From positions 682,001-746,000 of the forward strand of contig OZ241856.1 of the NCBI GenBank assembly GCA_965202845.1: DNA of 64,000 bases, written 5' to 3'. The notes beneath the pieces are model-generated. The model saw only the letters and a list, made by a program, of their open reading frames with translations, searched no databases and was not told the origin of the DNA. Below are positions 33,890-43,327 of this stretch, in pieces; positions within the stretch are counted from its first letter, which is position 1; the number at the start of each line of letters is the position of its first letter. A program made the position numbers and the translations under genes. Source of the DNA: CBDATA01 sp965202845. GTDB lineage: Bacteria > Acidobacteriota > Vicinamibacteria > Marinacidobacterales > Marinacidobacteraceae.

Positions 33890-34999
33890 CTATTGCGGTT
33901 CGTTGGTGGCGGCGCCGCTGGCGGCGGCTTCGGCGGCGGCCGCAGCGGCGGCGCGCTGGGCTTCCTGCTGCGCCTCGCGCAGCGCGATGGCGCGGGCGCG
34001 GTACTCATCGGCTTCCGCGATGAAGGCGTTCGCGTTGCGCGGGTTGATCTTCGCCTTCTCCCGGAGGAGGAGGTTCTTGTAGACCAGCGCATCCACGTAT
34101 TCGTCGTTGAGCGCCAGCGCGGCGTCCAGCTGTTCGATGCCGAGGTCGATGAACTCCGCCCGCTGCCTCTGGGAGAGGTCCGGGTCCCGGTACACCTTGT
34201 CCCAGTAGTAGGTGGAGATGAGGTAGTAGCCCTCCGGGTTGTCCGGGTTCACGTCCCGCGCCCTGGCGAGCCATTCCATCGTCTCCTCGAACCGCCCGAG
34301 CTTGTTCAGCAGGCCCGCGACCTGCCGGTAGGCGATCGGGTCCTCCGGGTTCAGCTCCACCGGCTTCTCGTAGGTGGCGACCACCTTGTCGAGCAGCGGA
34401 TTCTCCTCGGTGTGGAAGCGCTCGTAGGCGTCCGCCAGAGCGTAGTACCGCGCCGGTTCGTTCGGATCGAGTTCGATCAGGCGCAGGAAGTACTTCTCGG
34501 CGCCCGCCAGGTCGCGAAGATTGTCCCGGTAGATGGCGGCGAGCTGTTCGGATGCGTACCGCTCGTAGACGGCGATCAGTTCGCGTTGCTCCGGATCGAG
34601 GTCGGGGTCGACGAGCGCCTGATTGACTGTTTCGATGGTCTCCTCGAAAAGCGCCCGGGCCTTTTCGAGATGCGCCTGGATTTCCGGGTCCTCCTGGGCG
34701 GAGGCGGTCTGGGAGTAGAGCAGGTGGTGGCTGCTGGCGGTGAAGAAACGCAGGGTCGTCTGAATCACCGGGTCATCCGGCGGCACGTGCTCCATCGCCT
34801 GGCTGTACGCCTCGATGGCATCCTCGTACTCCTGGTTGCCATAGGCGGTGTTTGCCTCGCCAAAGGCTCGCATGGCCCGGAGCTGATCCATGGTGGGGAT
34901 GCGGTCGCAGCCGGTCGCGCCGACGGCGAGCGCCAGAACCGCAACGAGAAGGATCGAAGCCTTCCCGATCAGGGGTTTCATCAGGGATTTCGGGGTCAT
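33890..34999 (-). CDS. TPR lipoprotein downstream of exbBD
   Basis: Lipoprotein of 369 residues (lipobox ATGC, lipidated Cys31). The rest is helical with TPR-type repeats: NTAYGNQEYEDAIEAYSQAM, EKYFLRLIELDPNEPARYY, VATYEKPVELNPEDPIAYRQ, MEWLARARDVNPDNPEGYYL. It ends in an Ala-rich tail. TPR proteins scaffold complexes. Its start lies 19 bp after the stop of the second exbD, so it is probably made with the Ton energizer and may be a periplasmic partner of it; that is inference. No enzyme motif is seen. Confidence 0.85.
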   Translation of the reverse strand: MTPKSLMKPLIGKASILLVAVLALAVGATGCDRIPTMDQLRAMRAFGEANTAYGNQEYEDAIEAYSQAMEHVPPDDPVIQTTLRFFTASSHHLLYSQTASAQEDPEIQAHLEKARALFEETIETVNQALVDPDLDPEQRELIAVYERYASEQLAAIYRDNLRDLAGAEKYFLRLIELDPNEPARYYALADAYERFHTEENPLLDKVVATYEKPVELNPEDPIAYRQVAGLLNKLGRFEETMEWLARARDVNPDNPEGYYLISTYYWDKVYRDPDLSQRQRAEFIDLGIEQLDAALALNDEYVDALVYKNLLLREKAKINPRNANAFIAEADEYRARAIALREAQQEAQRAAAAAAAEAAASGAATNEPQ

Positions 35000-35018
35000 T
35001 GTGTCGTTCCTCCCACTG

Positions 35019-35426
35019 TTACTCCGGTACGATGCCGACGCGTTCCACGCCGTTGCCGCGGATCACGTCCAGCACTTCCACGACGCGGCCGTACTCGAGG
35101 CCGCCGTAGGCCTTCAGGAAGAGCGTCTTGTCCGCGCGGGTCTCGAAGATGTCCCGGATGCGGAGCGGCAGCTCCTCCCGGGCCACTACCTGCTTGTTGA
35201 TGGTGAGCTCGTTGGCGGCGTCGATGCTCAGGACGAGCTGGTTCGGGTCGGGCTCCGAAGGCGCGGTGGCCGCGTCCTGGGCTTCCGGCATTTCCACGTC
35301 GTGCCCCTGCTGGGTGAGCGGGGTGACCACCATGAAGATGATGAGCAGCACGAGCAGCACGTCGATCAGCGGGGTGATGTTGATATCGGAAGTGACTCCG
35401 CCGGAGCCGAATCCTGACATGCCCAT
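35019..35426 (-). CDS. exbD: ExbD/TolR-family biopolymer transport protein (copy 2)
   Basis: Protein of 135 residues with one N-terminal transmembrane helix carrying the proton-pathway Asp: INITPLIDVLLVLLIIFMVV, where Asp follows Leu-Ile. The periplasmic domain ends VRIGIVPE-like after LEYGRVVEVLDVIRGNGVERVG. It forms the motor with ExbB. A second exbD copy lies directly upstream, and the two differ clearly in the periplasmic half. Two divergent ExbD proteins per ExbB may form mixed motors or serve different TonB partners. Confidence 0.92.
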   Translation of the reverse strand: MGMSGFGSGGVTSDINITPLIDVLLVLLIIFMVVTPLTQQGHDVEMPEAQDAATAPSEPDPNQLVLSIDAANELTINKQVVAREELPLRIRDIFETRADKTLFLKAYGGLEYGRVVEVLDVIRGNGVERVGIVPE

Positions 35427-35456
35427 GATGTGTTCTCCGTATGGTTGGCGCGGCGC

Positions 35457-35870
35457 CTATTCGGTGGCGCGCTCGGTAATCAGACCGATTTCGTCGGCCC
35501 CGCCGTCGCGGCAGAGCTCCATGACGCGCATCACGTCCCGGTATTCCAGCCGTTCGTCGGCCTTCAGGTACAGAACCCGCTCCGACTTGCTGGCGAACTT
35601 GTCCGCGAGCGCGCTGGGCAGCTCGAGCTCGTTCACCGGCACCTGATCGAGAAACAGGGCGCTGTCCAGCGTGACCGCGACCTGGACCACGTTGTCGTTG
35701 TCCGGGTGATCCACGCCGTACTCGGCGATCGGCAGCTTGACGTCCACTCCCTTCTGGAGGAGCGGAGTCACCACCATGAAGATGATGAGCAGCACCAGCA
35801 TGACGTCCGCAAGCGGGGTCACGTTGATGTTGGCGTTGACGTTCTTGTTTCCAAGACCTGCCATTCCCAT
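35457..35870 (-). CDS. exbD: ExbD/TolR-family biopolymer transport protein (copy 1)
   Basis: Protein of 137 residues, with the transmembrane stretch INVTPLADVMLVLLIIFMVV and the conserved Asp after Leu-Ala. The C-terminal region reads LYLKADERLEYRDVMRVMEL. A strong GGAGGAG (35879-35885) precedes its ATG. It lies about 117 bp downstream of exbB, a longer gap than usual in this run, and 30 bp ahead of the second exbD. It should couple the proton gradient to TonB. Confidence 0.92.
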   Translation of the reverse strand: MGMAGLGNKNVNANINVTPLADVMLVLLIIFMVVTPLLQKGVDVKLPIAEYGVDHPDNDNVVQVAVTLDSALFLDQVPVNELELPSALADKFASKSERVLYLKADERLEYRDVMRVMELCRDGGADEIGLITERATE

Positions 35871-35987
35871 GACGAATTCTCCTCCCGGGAGGCGGCTTCA
35901 GCCCCGGACTTCCGGGCGCAAGGGAGCGCCCGGAAGCAGGAGGGGCGAAGCGGAGTTGGCGCCGTTCAAGAAATCAGGACGACCGCC

Positions 35988-36656
35988 TCAGCGGCGCGCC
36001 ATGAAGTCGATGAGCTCGGAGGCGCCGTTGTCCATCTCGACTCCGAAGCCGTCCGCCTTGTTGGTGAGGTAGTTGAACGCCCACACCGCCGGGATGGCCA
36101 CGAAGAGACCGAACGCGGTGGCGATGAGCGCCTCGGCGATTCCGGCCGAAACCGCGCCGATACCGCCGGAGCCGGTCAGCGCCATGCCCCGGAACGCGGT
36201 GATGATGCCGAGCACGGTGCCGAGCAGCCCCACGAACGGAGCGGTGGCGCCCACGGTGGCGAGCCCGGAGAGGTTGCGACGGAGGTCCAGCATGCTGATC
36301 GCCGACGCGCGCTGGATGGCGCGGTTGGCGGCTGCGACCGTCTCGGACTGGTTGCCGCCGGCGTCGTCGTCCTGGTAGCGGATCTCCTGCATGCCGGCGA
36401 GCAGCACCTTGGCCATGTGGCTGTTCTTGACGGCCTTGTCCTGGCTGATCTTGATCGCCTTGGCGATGTCGCCAGCCTTGAGCTCCTTGGCGACCTTCGG
36501 GGAGTAGGCGCGGGACTGGGAGCGGGCCTTGCGGTAGGTGATGCCGCGCTCGAACATGACGGCGAGCGAGTACACCGACATGACGGCCATCACGCCGTTG
36601 ATGAGCTTCGCGGCCGGACCCATGTGGTTCCAGATTTCAAGCAGGTCGAAAGACAT
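35988..36656 (-). CDS. exbB: ExbB/TolQ-family proton channel protein
   Basis: Inner-membrane protein of 222 residues with three predicted helices. The family core is present: LSGLATVGATAPFVGLLGTV followed by GIITAFRGMALTGSGGIGAV and AEALIATAFGLFVAIPAVWAFNYL. With ExbD it forms the proton-driven motor for TonB. The ATG at 36656 has GGAGGAG eight bases upstream; a longer frame upstream reads through spacer and is unlikely. TonB and ExbD genes flank it. Confidence 0.93.
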   Translation of the reverse strand: MSFDLLEIWNHMGPAAKLINGVMAVMSVYSLAVMFERGITYRKARSQSRAYSPKVAKELKAGDIAKAIKISQDKAVKNSHMAKVLLAGMQEIRYQDDDAGGNQSETVAAANRAIQRASAISMLDLRRNLSGLATVGATAPFVGLLGTVLGIITAFRGMALTGSGGIGAVSAGIAEALIATAFGLFVAIPAVWAFNYLTNKADGFGVEMDNGASELIDFMARR

Positions 36657-36769
36657 TTCCAATCTCCTCCTGGGGCGGAAACGGTTGGTTCCGGTCGCAA
36701 CGAGCCATGGAAACGGATCGGCTACGACGCGAAAACAGAAAAGCGGATGGGATCGAAGTTCGGCTCCGA

Positions 36770-37483
36770 TTACCCAAGGTTGAACTGCACGGTGACGGTC
36801 ATGACGATCGGAACCGGCACTCCGTTGAGCAGGGTGGGTTGATAGCGCCACTGCCGCACCGCGTCCATCGCCGCCTGGTCGAGCAGGGGAATGGAGCGGA
36901 GGACCGTGATGTTGGTGACGTTGCCGTTGGGATCGATGATGGCTTCCAGGATCACGACGCCCGAGACGCGGGCCTGCTTCGCGATTTCCGGATAGATCGG
37001 ATCCACGTAGACGGTGCGGGTGGGTTCGCGGATCTCGCCGCCGACCCGGACCGGAGCGGCCTTGGGCGGCGGAGGCGGCGGGCCGGACGGGAGGCCGCCG
37101 ACGATGCCGCCGACCAGACCGCCGGGGATGCCCCCCTCGACGCCGCCCGGAACGCCGAAGTCCACTCCGGCGCCGGCGCCGATGTCCTCGGGAATCTCCA
37201 CCGGCGCCACGAATTGCGGCGTGGTGTTGAGGACCGGCTTCGGCGCGGCCCGGCGCACCTGCTTCGGCGGGGGCGGCGGGGGCGGCGGGGGCGGCGGGGG
37301 CGGCGCCTGGGCCATGAACGTCATGATGCCTTCCGGCGTCGGCAGGTTGTAGGCCAGGATGGGGATGACGATCAGGACGATGGCCAGAGTGCCCTGGATG
37401 AAGAAGGAAAGGGCGAAGCTGCCGAGGGATCGGGCGGCGCCCCCCTCTTCACCGGCGACTTGGAAGCTCAGATCTTTTGGCAA
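36770..37483 (-). CDS. tonB: TonB-type energy transducer with polyproline linker
   Basis: Protein of 237 residues from a TTG start: a short cytoplasmic head (with LSFQVAGEEGG), one transmembrane helix (FIQGTLAIVLIVIPILAYN), a run of 14 Pro encoded by 9-bp tandem repeats, a Gly-rich linker and the TonB C-terminal domain with YPEIAKQARVSGVVILEAII and MDAVRQWRYQPTLLNGVPVP. I prefer TTG at 37483 because GGAGAGGA sits seven bases upstream and the protein then begins like its homologues; the only upstream ATG is at 37600. It couples ExbBD to the receptor at 27770. Confidence 0.85.
   Translation of the reverse strand: MPKDLSFQVAGEEGGAARSLGSFALSFFIQGTLAIVLIVIPILAYNLPTPEGIMTFMAQAPPPPPPPPPPPPPKQVRRAAPKPVLNTTPQFVAPVEIPEDIGAGAGVDFGVPGGVEGGIPGGLVGGIVGGLPSGPPPPPPKAAPVRVGGEIREPTRTVYVDPIYPEIAKQARVSGVVILEAIIDPNGNVTNITVLRSIPLLDQAAMDAVRQWRYQPTLLNGVPVPIVMTVTVQFNLG
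37266..37305 (-). repeat. 9-bp tandem repeat encoding polyproline
   Basis: Four perfect 9-bp units (GGCGGGGGC on the + strand, 37266-37301) and a partial fifth, within tonB. Each unit codes for three Pro, so copy-number change would alter linker length without breaking the frame. Confidence 0.85.
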
Positions 37484-37490
37484 CGCAGGC

Positions 37491-37498
37491 TCCTCTCC
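37491..37498 (-). promoter_or_regulatory. ribosome-binding site supporting a TTG start of tonB
   Basis: On the minus strand GGAGAGGA is followed by a 7-base spacer and TTG at 37483. The ATG at 37600 has only a weak GGGCGG-like site. Confidence 0.55.
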
Positions 37499-37643
37499 CG
37501 CGGGGGTGGGTGTTGGCCGCAGCGGAAGGGGAAGCCCCCCTTCTGCGCGGGTCCGCCGACCGGCGAACGAGTCCACGCGGGAAGACGCGGAAAATAGCAT
37601 TCCGCCCGCCCGCTGTCAACTTGCCGAAATTCGGGGAGGCCGG

Positions 37644-38420
37644 TCAACGGAGCGTGAAGCGCACGACCAGGTCGCTGAGCGCTGGGACCGGGCGCCCGTT
37701 CCGCTGCGCCGGGCGGAAGCGCCACTCGGATTCGACGAGGCGCGTCGCCTCCTGGTCGAGTTCGGGGACCGACCGCAGCACCCGCAACACCTCGACCGTG
37801 CCCCGCTCGGTGATGAGCGCCCGCAGGACGACCCGCCCGCGCACCCCGTTGCGCACCGCCTCCTCGGGAAATCGGGGGCTCGGCATGCGGATCGGGACCG
37901 GGGGCTGGTCCGGTTGGGGGAGAACCGGGTCCGCCGCGCCCCGCGCCGGAAACCCGAAGGCGCCCCCCGGCGTTCCGCCCGGCAGGCCCCCCCGCACTCC
38001 CTCCGGGAGCCCGTCCGGGAACCCGTCGAGCGCGCCCCGGGGGACGCCCCACTCGAACCCGAAGGACGCCGCCGGCGCAATCGGCGGCGTCCGATCCAGC
38101 ATCGCCAGGAGCGCGCTGCGGTCCGGCGGTTTCCGCCGGGCGCGCCGCGTCTCCTCCGGCGTCCCTTCGTCGGTCGGGAGGGCGGAGCTGTCCCCGAGCC
38201 GGAGCCCTTCGGCGGGCGGCGCGACCAGCTGGCCGATCACCGCTCCGAACTGCGGAAGGTTCCCGGCGTCGAAACGCAGTCCCTCGTGCACCGCCGCCAG
38301 AACGGCGCCCAGGTGCAGGGCGAGGCCGATGGGGAGGGCGAGATGCATGTGCCCCGAGCGCGGGGGGGCGACGCCCAGGCGGCCGATGACGGGGTCGGCT
38401 TCCGGGGGTGGGGTCCGCAT
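37644..38420 (-). CDS. second TonB-domain protein
   Basis: Protein of 258 residues: one hydrophobic segment near residues 25-45 (LALPIGLALHLGAVLAAVH), a long Pro/Gly-rich low-complexity middle and a C-terminal TonB domain with RFPEEAVRNGVRGRVVLRALI and LVESEWRFRPAQRNGRPVPAL. It is divergent from the first TonB in the linker but has the same layout. The ATG at 38420 follows GGGGAC; a GTG at 38450 is an alternative inside a small hairpin. Two TonB proteins beside one ExbB and two ExbD suggest different receptors or a motility/secretion role for one pair. Confidence 0.8.
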   Translation of the reverse strand: MRTPPPEADPVIGRLGVAPPRSGHMHLALPIGLALHLGAVLAAVHEGLRFDAGNLPQFGAVIGQLVAPPAEGLRLGDSSALPTDEGTPEETRRARRKPPDRSALLAMLDRTPPIAPAASFGFEWGVPRGALDGFPDGLPEGVRGGLPGGTPGGAFGFPARGAADPVLPQPDQPPVPIRMPSPRFPEEAVRNGVRGRVVLRALITERGTVEVLRVLRSVPELDQEATRLVESEWRFRPAQRNGRPVPALSDLVVRFTLR

Positions 38421-38432
38421 CGGGTCCCCATT

Positions 38433-38450
38433 GTGGAGGCGCCCCTCCAC
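38433..38450 (-). promoter_or_regulatory. small hairpin between secF and the second tonB
   Basis: Seven-base arms 38433-38439 and 38444-38450 pair around four bases, just upstream of the ATG at 38420. No T run follows. It may protect or fold the intercistronic mRNA. Confidence 0.3.
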
Positions 38451-38474
38451 GGCTGTCCAACGCGAACCGGTTTT

Positions 38475-39434
38475 TCAGACCCGGGCGGCTTGCGGCTTGG
38501 GTCCCCGATCCGCGCCGGCGGCTTCGTTCCGGGAGCGCATCGCGTGCCACCAGATCACGATCGGCGAGGCGATGGCGATCGAGGAGAAGGTGCCCACCAG
38601 GACGCCCGCCACCATCACGAAGGAGAAGCCGCGCAGCACCTCGCCGCCCCAGACGAAGAGGGCGCCGGTGGCGACCAGGGTCAGCCCCGAGGTCAGCACC
38701 GTGCGTCGCAGGGTCTGGTTGATCGACAAGTTCACGATTTCGTAGAGGGTGAGGCGGCGGTGGATGCGGCGGTTCTCGCGCACCCGGTCGAAGATGACGA
38801 TGGTGTCGTTCACCGAATACCCGACCAGGGTCATGAACCCGGCGAGGACGTTCAGACTGATCTCGTAGCCAAAGAGCGAAATCAGCGCCAGGGTCACCAC
38901 CACGTCGTGGAGCACCGCCACCGTGGCCCCCACTCCGTACACCGGTTCGAAACGGAAGCCGATGTAGAGGAGCATGGCGAAGAGCGCGAGGACGGTGGCG
39001 TTCCGGGCGCGCCGACGCAGCTCCTCCCCGATCACCGGTCCCACGATTTCGGTGCTCGTCGACTCCAGTTCGTTCCCGGCCATGCCGGTCCGGAGCGCCT
39101 CGAGGATGGCGCCGGCCGCCTCGTCGATCGCGCCGCCGGCGCTCGACTCCCTGCCGATCCGGATCATCACCTGGTGGAGCGCGGGGTCGTCGTAGCGCTG
39201 GATCACCGCGTCGCCGTATCCCAGCGCGCCGACCGCATCCCGCACCTGCTCGATTTCGGGCGGGTTCGCGAACTTGGCGACGACCTGGGTTCCCTCCGAG
39301 AAGTCGATCCCGTAGCGGAGCCCGCCGGTGGTGAACATGCTGACCGCGCCGGCGAGGAACACCGCGATGGACGCCGAGGCGAACGCCCACCGGTACTTCA
39401 GCCAGTCGATCCGGGTGTCCCGCAGGATGTCCAT
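38475..39434 (-). CDS. secF: protein translocase subunit SecF
   Basis: Inner-membrane protein of 319 residues with six helices. Visible marks are the first-helix region ASASIAVFLAGAVSMFTTGG, the conserved GIDFSEGTQV, then VGYSVNDTIVIFDRVREN and LRRTVLTSGLTLVATGALF. With SecD it uses the proton gradient to aid late steps of Sec export. The ATG lies 1 bp after the secD stop. The usual yajC-secD-secF order is kept. Confidence 0.95.
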   Translation of the reverse strand: MDILRDTRIDWLKYRWAFASASIAVFLAGAVSMFTTGGLRYGIDFSEGTQVVAKFANPPEIEQVRDAVGALGYGDAVIQRYDDPALHQVMIRIGRESSAGGAIDEAAGAILEALRTGMAGNELESTSTEIVGPVIGEELRRRARNATVLALFAMLLYIGFRFEPVYGVGATVAVLHDVVVTLALISLFGYEISLNVLAGFMTLVGYSVNDTIVIFDRVRENRRIHRRLTLYEIVNLSINQTLRRTVLTSGLTLVATGALFVWGGEVLRGFSFVMVAGVLVGTFSSIAIASPIVIWWHAMRSRNEAAGADRGPKPQAARV

Positions 39435-39435
39435 G

Positions 39436-40974
<1,539 letters not shown>

Positions 40975-40990
40975 GGAACGCCGGTCCGGG

Positions 40991-41299
40991 TCAGTTCTTC
41001 CCGACGGAGTCGAGAACGCTTGCGATCGCGCTCTTGGAGACCCGGAGCTTGACCATGTCGGTGACCTTCAGTTGCACCGTGTCCTCCTCCATGCTGGCGA
41101 TCACGCCGTGAAGCCCGCCGCTCGTCACCACCCGGTTCCCTCGCTGGAGGTTGCGCAGCATCGCTTCGGTCGCCCGCTGCCGCTTGCGCATCGGCCGGAA
41201 GACGATGAAGTAGAAGATGCCGAAGATGACGGCGAACAGGACGAGCTGCATCCCGATGGCGGGGCCGGCGGGATCAGCCTGGAGGAGGGTGGGGAGCAT
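40991..41299 (-). CDS. yajC: preprotein translocase subunit YajC
   Basis: Small membrane protein of 102 residues: one helix, MQLVLFAVIFGIFYFIVFRP, then MRKRQRATEAMLRNLQRGNRVVTSGG and a beta-rich domain. It is the accessory subunit of SecDF and sits in the standard tgt-yajC-secD-secF order. A run of nine G (+ strand, 41305-41313) lies just upstream of its ATG where a ribosome-binding site would be expected, and no SD sequence is visible. Confidence 0.93.
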   Translation of the reverse strand: MLPTLLQADPAGPAIGMQLVLFAVIFGIFYFIVFRPMRKRQRATEAMLRNLQRGNRVVTSGGLHGVIASMEEDTVQLKVTDMVKLRVSKSAIASVLDSVGKN

Positions 41300-41304
41300 T
41301 GGGT

Positions 41305-41313
41305 GGGGGGGGG
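41305..41313 (-). repeat. poly-C(9) tract in the yajC leader
   Basis: Nine G on the + strand (C on the yajC strand), 5 bases upstream of the yajC ATG. It takes the place of a ribosome-binding site, so a length change could alter yajC translation. The rest of the 92-bp gap 41300-41391 has no other clear feature. Confidence 0.5.
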
Positions 41314-41391
41314 ACTCTTCGGTTCAACGCGCGCTCTGGGCGCGTCGGCAAGACCTGGAACTGCGCCGGGGAATCCGGCGACGGAAGGCTA

Positions 41392-42495
41392 TCATGCTCC
41401 CCCTTCCCATCGGCGCCGGTGCATCTTGAGAAAGGTCGGCCAGGTTTCGTCTTTGATGGCGGCGCGCATCCGGGAGGTCAGGTCGGCGTAGAAGGTGAGG
41501 TTGTGGGCGGTCAGCAGCGTGGCGGCGATCCGTTCCCCGGAATGGACCAGGTGGCGCAGCCAGCCCCGGCAGTAGCCGGCGCAGGCGGGGCAGGGGCAGG
41601 CGGCGTCGATTGGATCGGGATCGTCCCGGTAGCGGGCGCGCCGCAGGTGGATGCGCCCCTCCCAGGTGAAGACCACTCCCCGCCGGGCCAGCCGGGTCGG
41701 CACCACGCTGTCGAACAGGTCCACGCCCAGATCGACCGATTCGATCAGATCGGCGGGGAGGCCGGCGCCCATCAGATAGCGCGGGCGCTCCGCCGGCAGC
41801 GCCCGGGAGACGAGCCGGGTGATGGCGCGGGTCTGTTCCCTGGGTTCCCCCATGAGCAGTCCGCCGATCCCGAACCCGTCGAAGCCGAGGGCGGCGAGGT
41901 CTTCCGCCTGGCGCGCCCGGAGGCTTTCGGAAACGCCGCCCTGGACGATGCCGAAGAGGAGTTGCTCCGGTCCGGCGCCGGCTTCGAGCGTGCGCCGGGC
42001 CCAGCAGAGGCTCCGCTCCGCCGCCGCCTCCACCCGGTCCGGGGGCGCCGGGAGGCGGAGGCATTCGTCGAGGGTCATGGCGATGTCCGCGCCGAGATTC
42101 CGCTGCACTTCGAGGGCGCGTTCCGGGGTGAGTTCGTGGGCGGAGCCGTCGCGGTGAGAGCGAAACCGCACGCCCTGGTCGGTCACCGTTCGCAGCGATG
42201 CGAGGCTTGCGACCTGGTAGCCGCCGCTGTCGGTGAGGATCGGCAGCGGCCAGTCCATGAGCCGGTGCAGCCCCCCCAGGTCGCGGATCAGGGCGTCCCC
42301 CGGCGCCAGCATCAGGTGGTAGGCGTTGCCGAGCAGGATCGCGGTTCCGGTTTCCCGCGTCTGCTGGCCGGTCAGGCCGCGGATCGCGCCCCCGGTGGCG
42401 ACCGGCATGAAGGCGGGCGTCTCCACCGCCCCGTGCGCGGTCTGAAGGCGCCCCCGGCGGGCGGCGCCGCACGCCCCGAGAAGCTGGAAGCTCAC
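41392..42495 (-). CDS. tgt: tRNA-guanine transglycosylase
   Basis: Enzyme of 367 residues that swaps guanine-34 for the queuosine precursor in GUN tRNAs. Active-site parts are visible: the general acid/base Asp in TDSGGYQV (about residue 90), FGIVQGGVSESLRARQAEDL, GIGGLLMGEP, and the nucleophile region LFDSVVPTRLARRG. The zinc site is CPCPACAGYCRGWLRHL with three Cys and a His. The GTG start at 42495 overlaps the stop of the HAD gene (GTGA). No queA or other queuosine gene is in the window. Confidence 0.95.
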   Translation of the reverse strand: MSFQLLGACGAARRGRLQTAHGAVETPAFMPVATGGAIRGLTGQQTRETGTAILLGNAYHLMLAPGDALIRDLGGLHRLMDWPLPILTDSGGYQVASLASLRTVTDQGVRFRSHRDGSAHELTPERALEVQRNLGADIAMTLDECLRLPAPPDRVEAAAERSLCWARRTLEAGAGPEQLLFGIVQGGVSESLRARQAEDLAALGFDGFGIGGLLMGEPREQTRAITRLVSRALPAERPRYLMGAGLPADLIESVDLGVDLFDSVVPTRLARRGVVFTWEGRIHLRRARYRDDPDPIDAACPCPACAGYCRGWLRHLVHSGERIAATLLTAHNLTFYADLTSRMRAAIKDETWPTFLKMHRRRWEGGA

Positions 42496-43295
42496 CCGTC
42501 GAAGACCAGCCGGTCGAGAGCCTTCGCCACCCCGTCGGCGTCGTGCCCGGCGGTTGGTTCGAATCCGAGCCGGTGGAGTTCGGGGGCGGCGTTCGCCATC
42601 AGCACCCCGGTTCCCGCCGCCCGGAGCATCGCCAGGTCGTTCCAGTTGTCGCCGATGGCGAGCGCGCGGTCGAGCGGGACGCCGGTGGCGCGGGCGATCC
42701 AGGCGAGCGCGCTTCCCTTGTCGGTCGCCGGGGCGAGGATGTCGAGCAGTCCCAGGCCGGTGTCCGGATATTCGGTGCGCTCCAGCCCGGCGGCCCCTCC
42801 AAGCTCTCGGCGAAGCGCGGCTTCCGCCTCCCGGCATCGATCCGGCGGCCCGGCCAGCACCAGATGCAGGGGGGCTTCGCGAAAGACCGGGCGCGGATCG
42901 AGGGTGGGAGCGGGGCGGGCGGTGCGCAGGTAGCGCTGCACCCGGGGCGAGCTCGCCCGCGCGGTCGCGATGCGGAGGCTCCCGTCGCGTTCGCTGATCA
43001 GGGCGTGGAGGTTCAGCGCCCCTCCGATCCGGACGGCCGCCTCCGCGCTCGAAACGGGCAGGGGGGACTCGAAGAGGGTGCGCCCGCCTCGGCGGATCAG
43101 GGCGCCGCCGTGTCCGACCCGGAAGGCGTTCGGCGAAAGGTTCGGGAGGAGCGCTTCCAGTTCGAGGATGCGGCGGCCGGAGATGACCGCGATTTCGATT
43201 CCGCGCTCCTCCGCCCGCCGGAGCGCCGCCCGGTTCCGGACGGAGACCGTCTTGGCCGAGTCGAGGAGCGTTCCGTCGAGGTCCACCGCGATCAT
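42492..43295 (-). CDS. HAD-superfamily (Cof-type) phosphatase
   Basis: Phosphohydrolase of 267 residues. Motif I is the nucleophile stretch IAVDLDGTLLDS at the N-terminus, motif II lies in VISGRR, and the late Lys (TDKGSALAWIARATG) and GDNWNDLAMLRAAG supply motifs III and IV. The cap is of the C2 type. Such enzymes dephosphorylate sugar phosphates, phospholipid intermediates or flavin; substrate unknown. The ATG at 43295 lies 32 bp after the HEAT/cyclophilin stop. Confidence 0.88.
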   Translation of the reverse strand: MIAVDLDGTLLDSAKTVSVRNRAALRRAEERGIEIAVISGRRILELEALLPNLSPNAFRVGHGGALIRRGGRTLFESPLPVSSAEAAVRIGGALNLHALISERDGSLRIATARASSPRVQRYLRTARPAPTLDPRPVFREAPLHLVLAGPPDRCREAEAALRRELGGAAGLERTEYPDTGLGLLDILAPATDKGSALAWIARATGVPLDRALAIGDNWNDLAMLRAAGTGVLMANAAPELHRLGFEPTAGHDADGVAKALDRLVFDG

Positions 43296-43327
43296 GCGGA
43301 AACGCCCTTCCGGGCGGGCGGGTTCGG

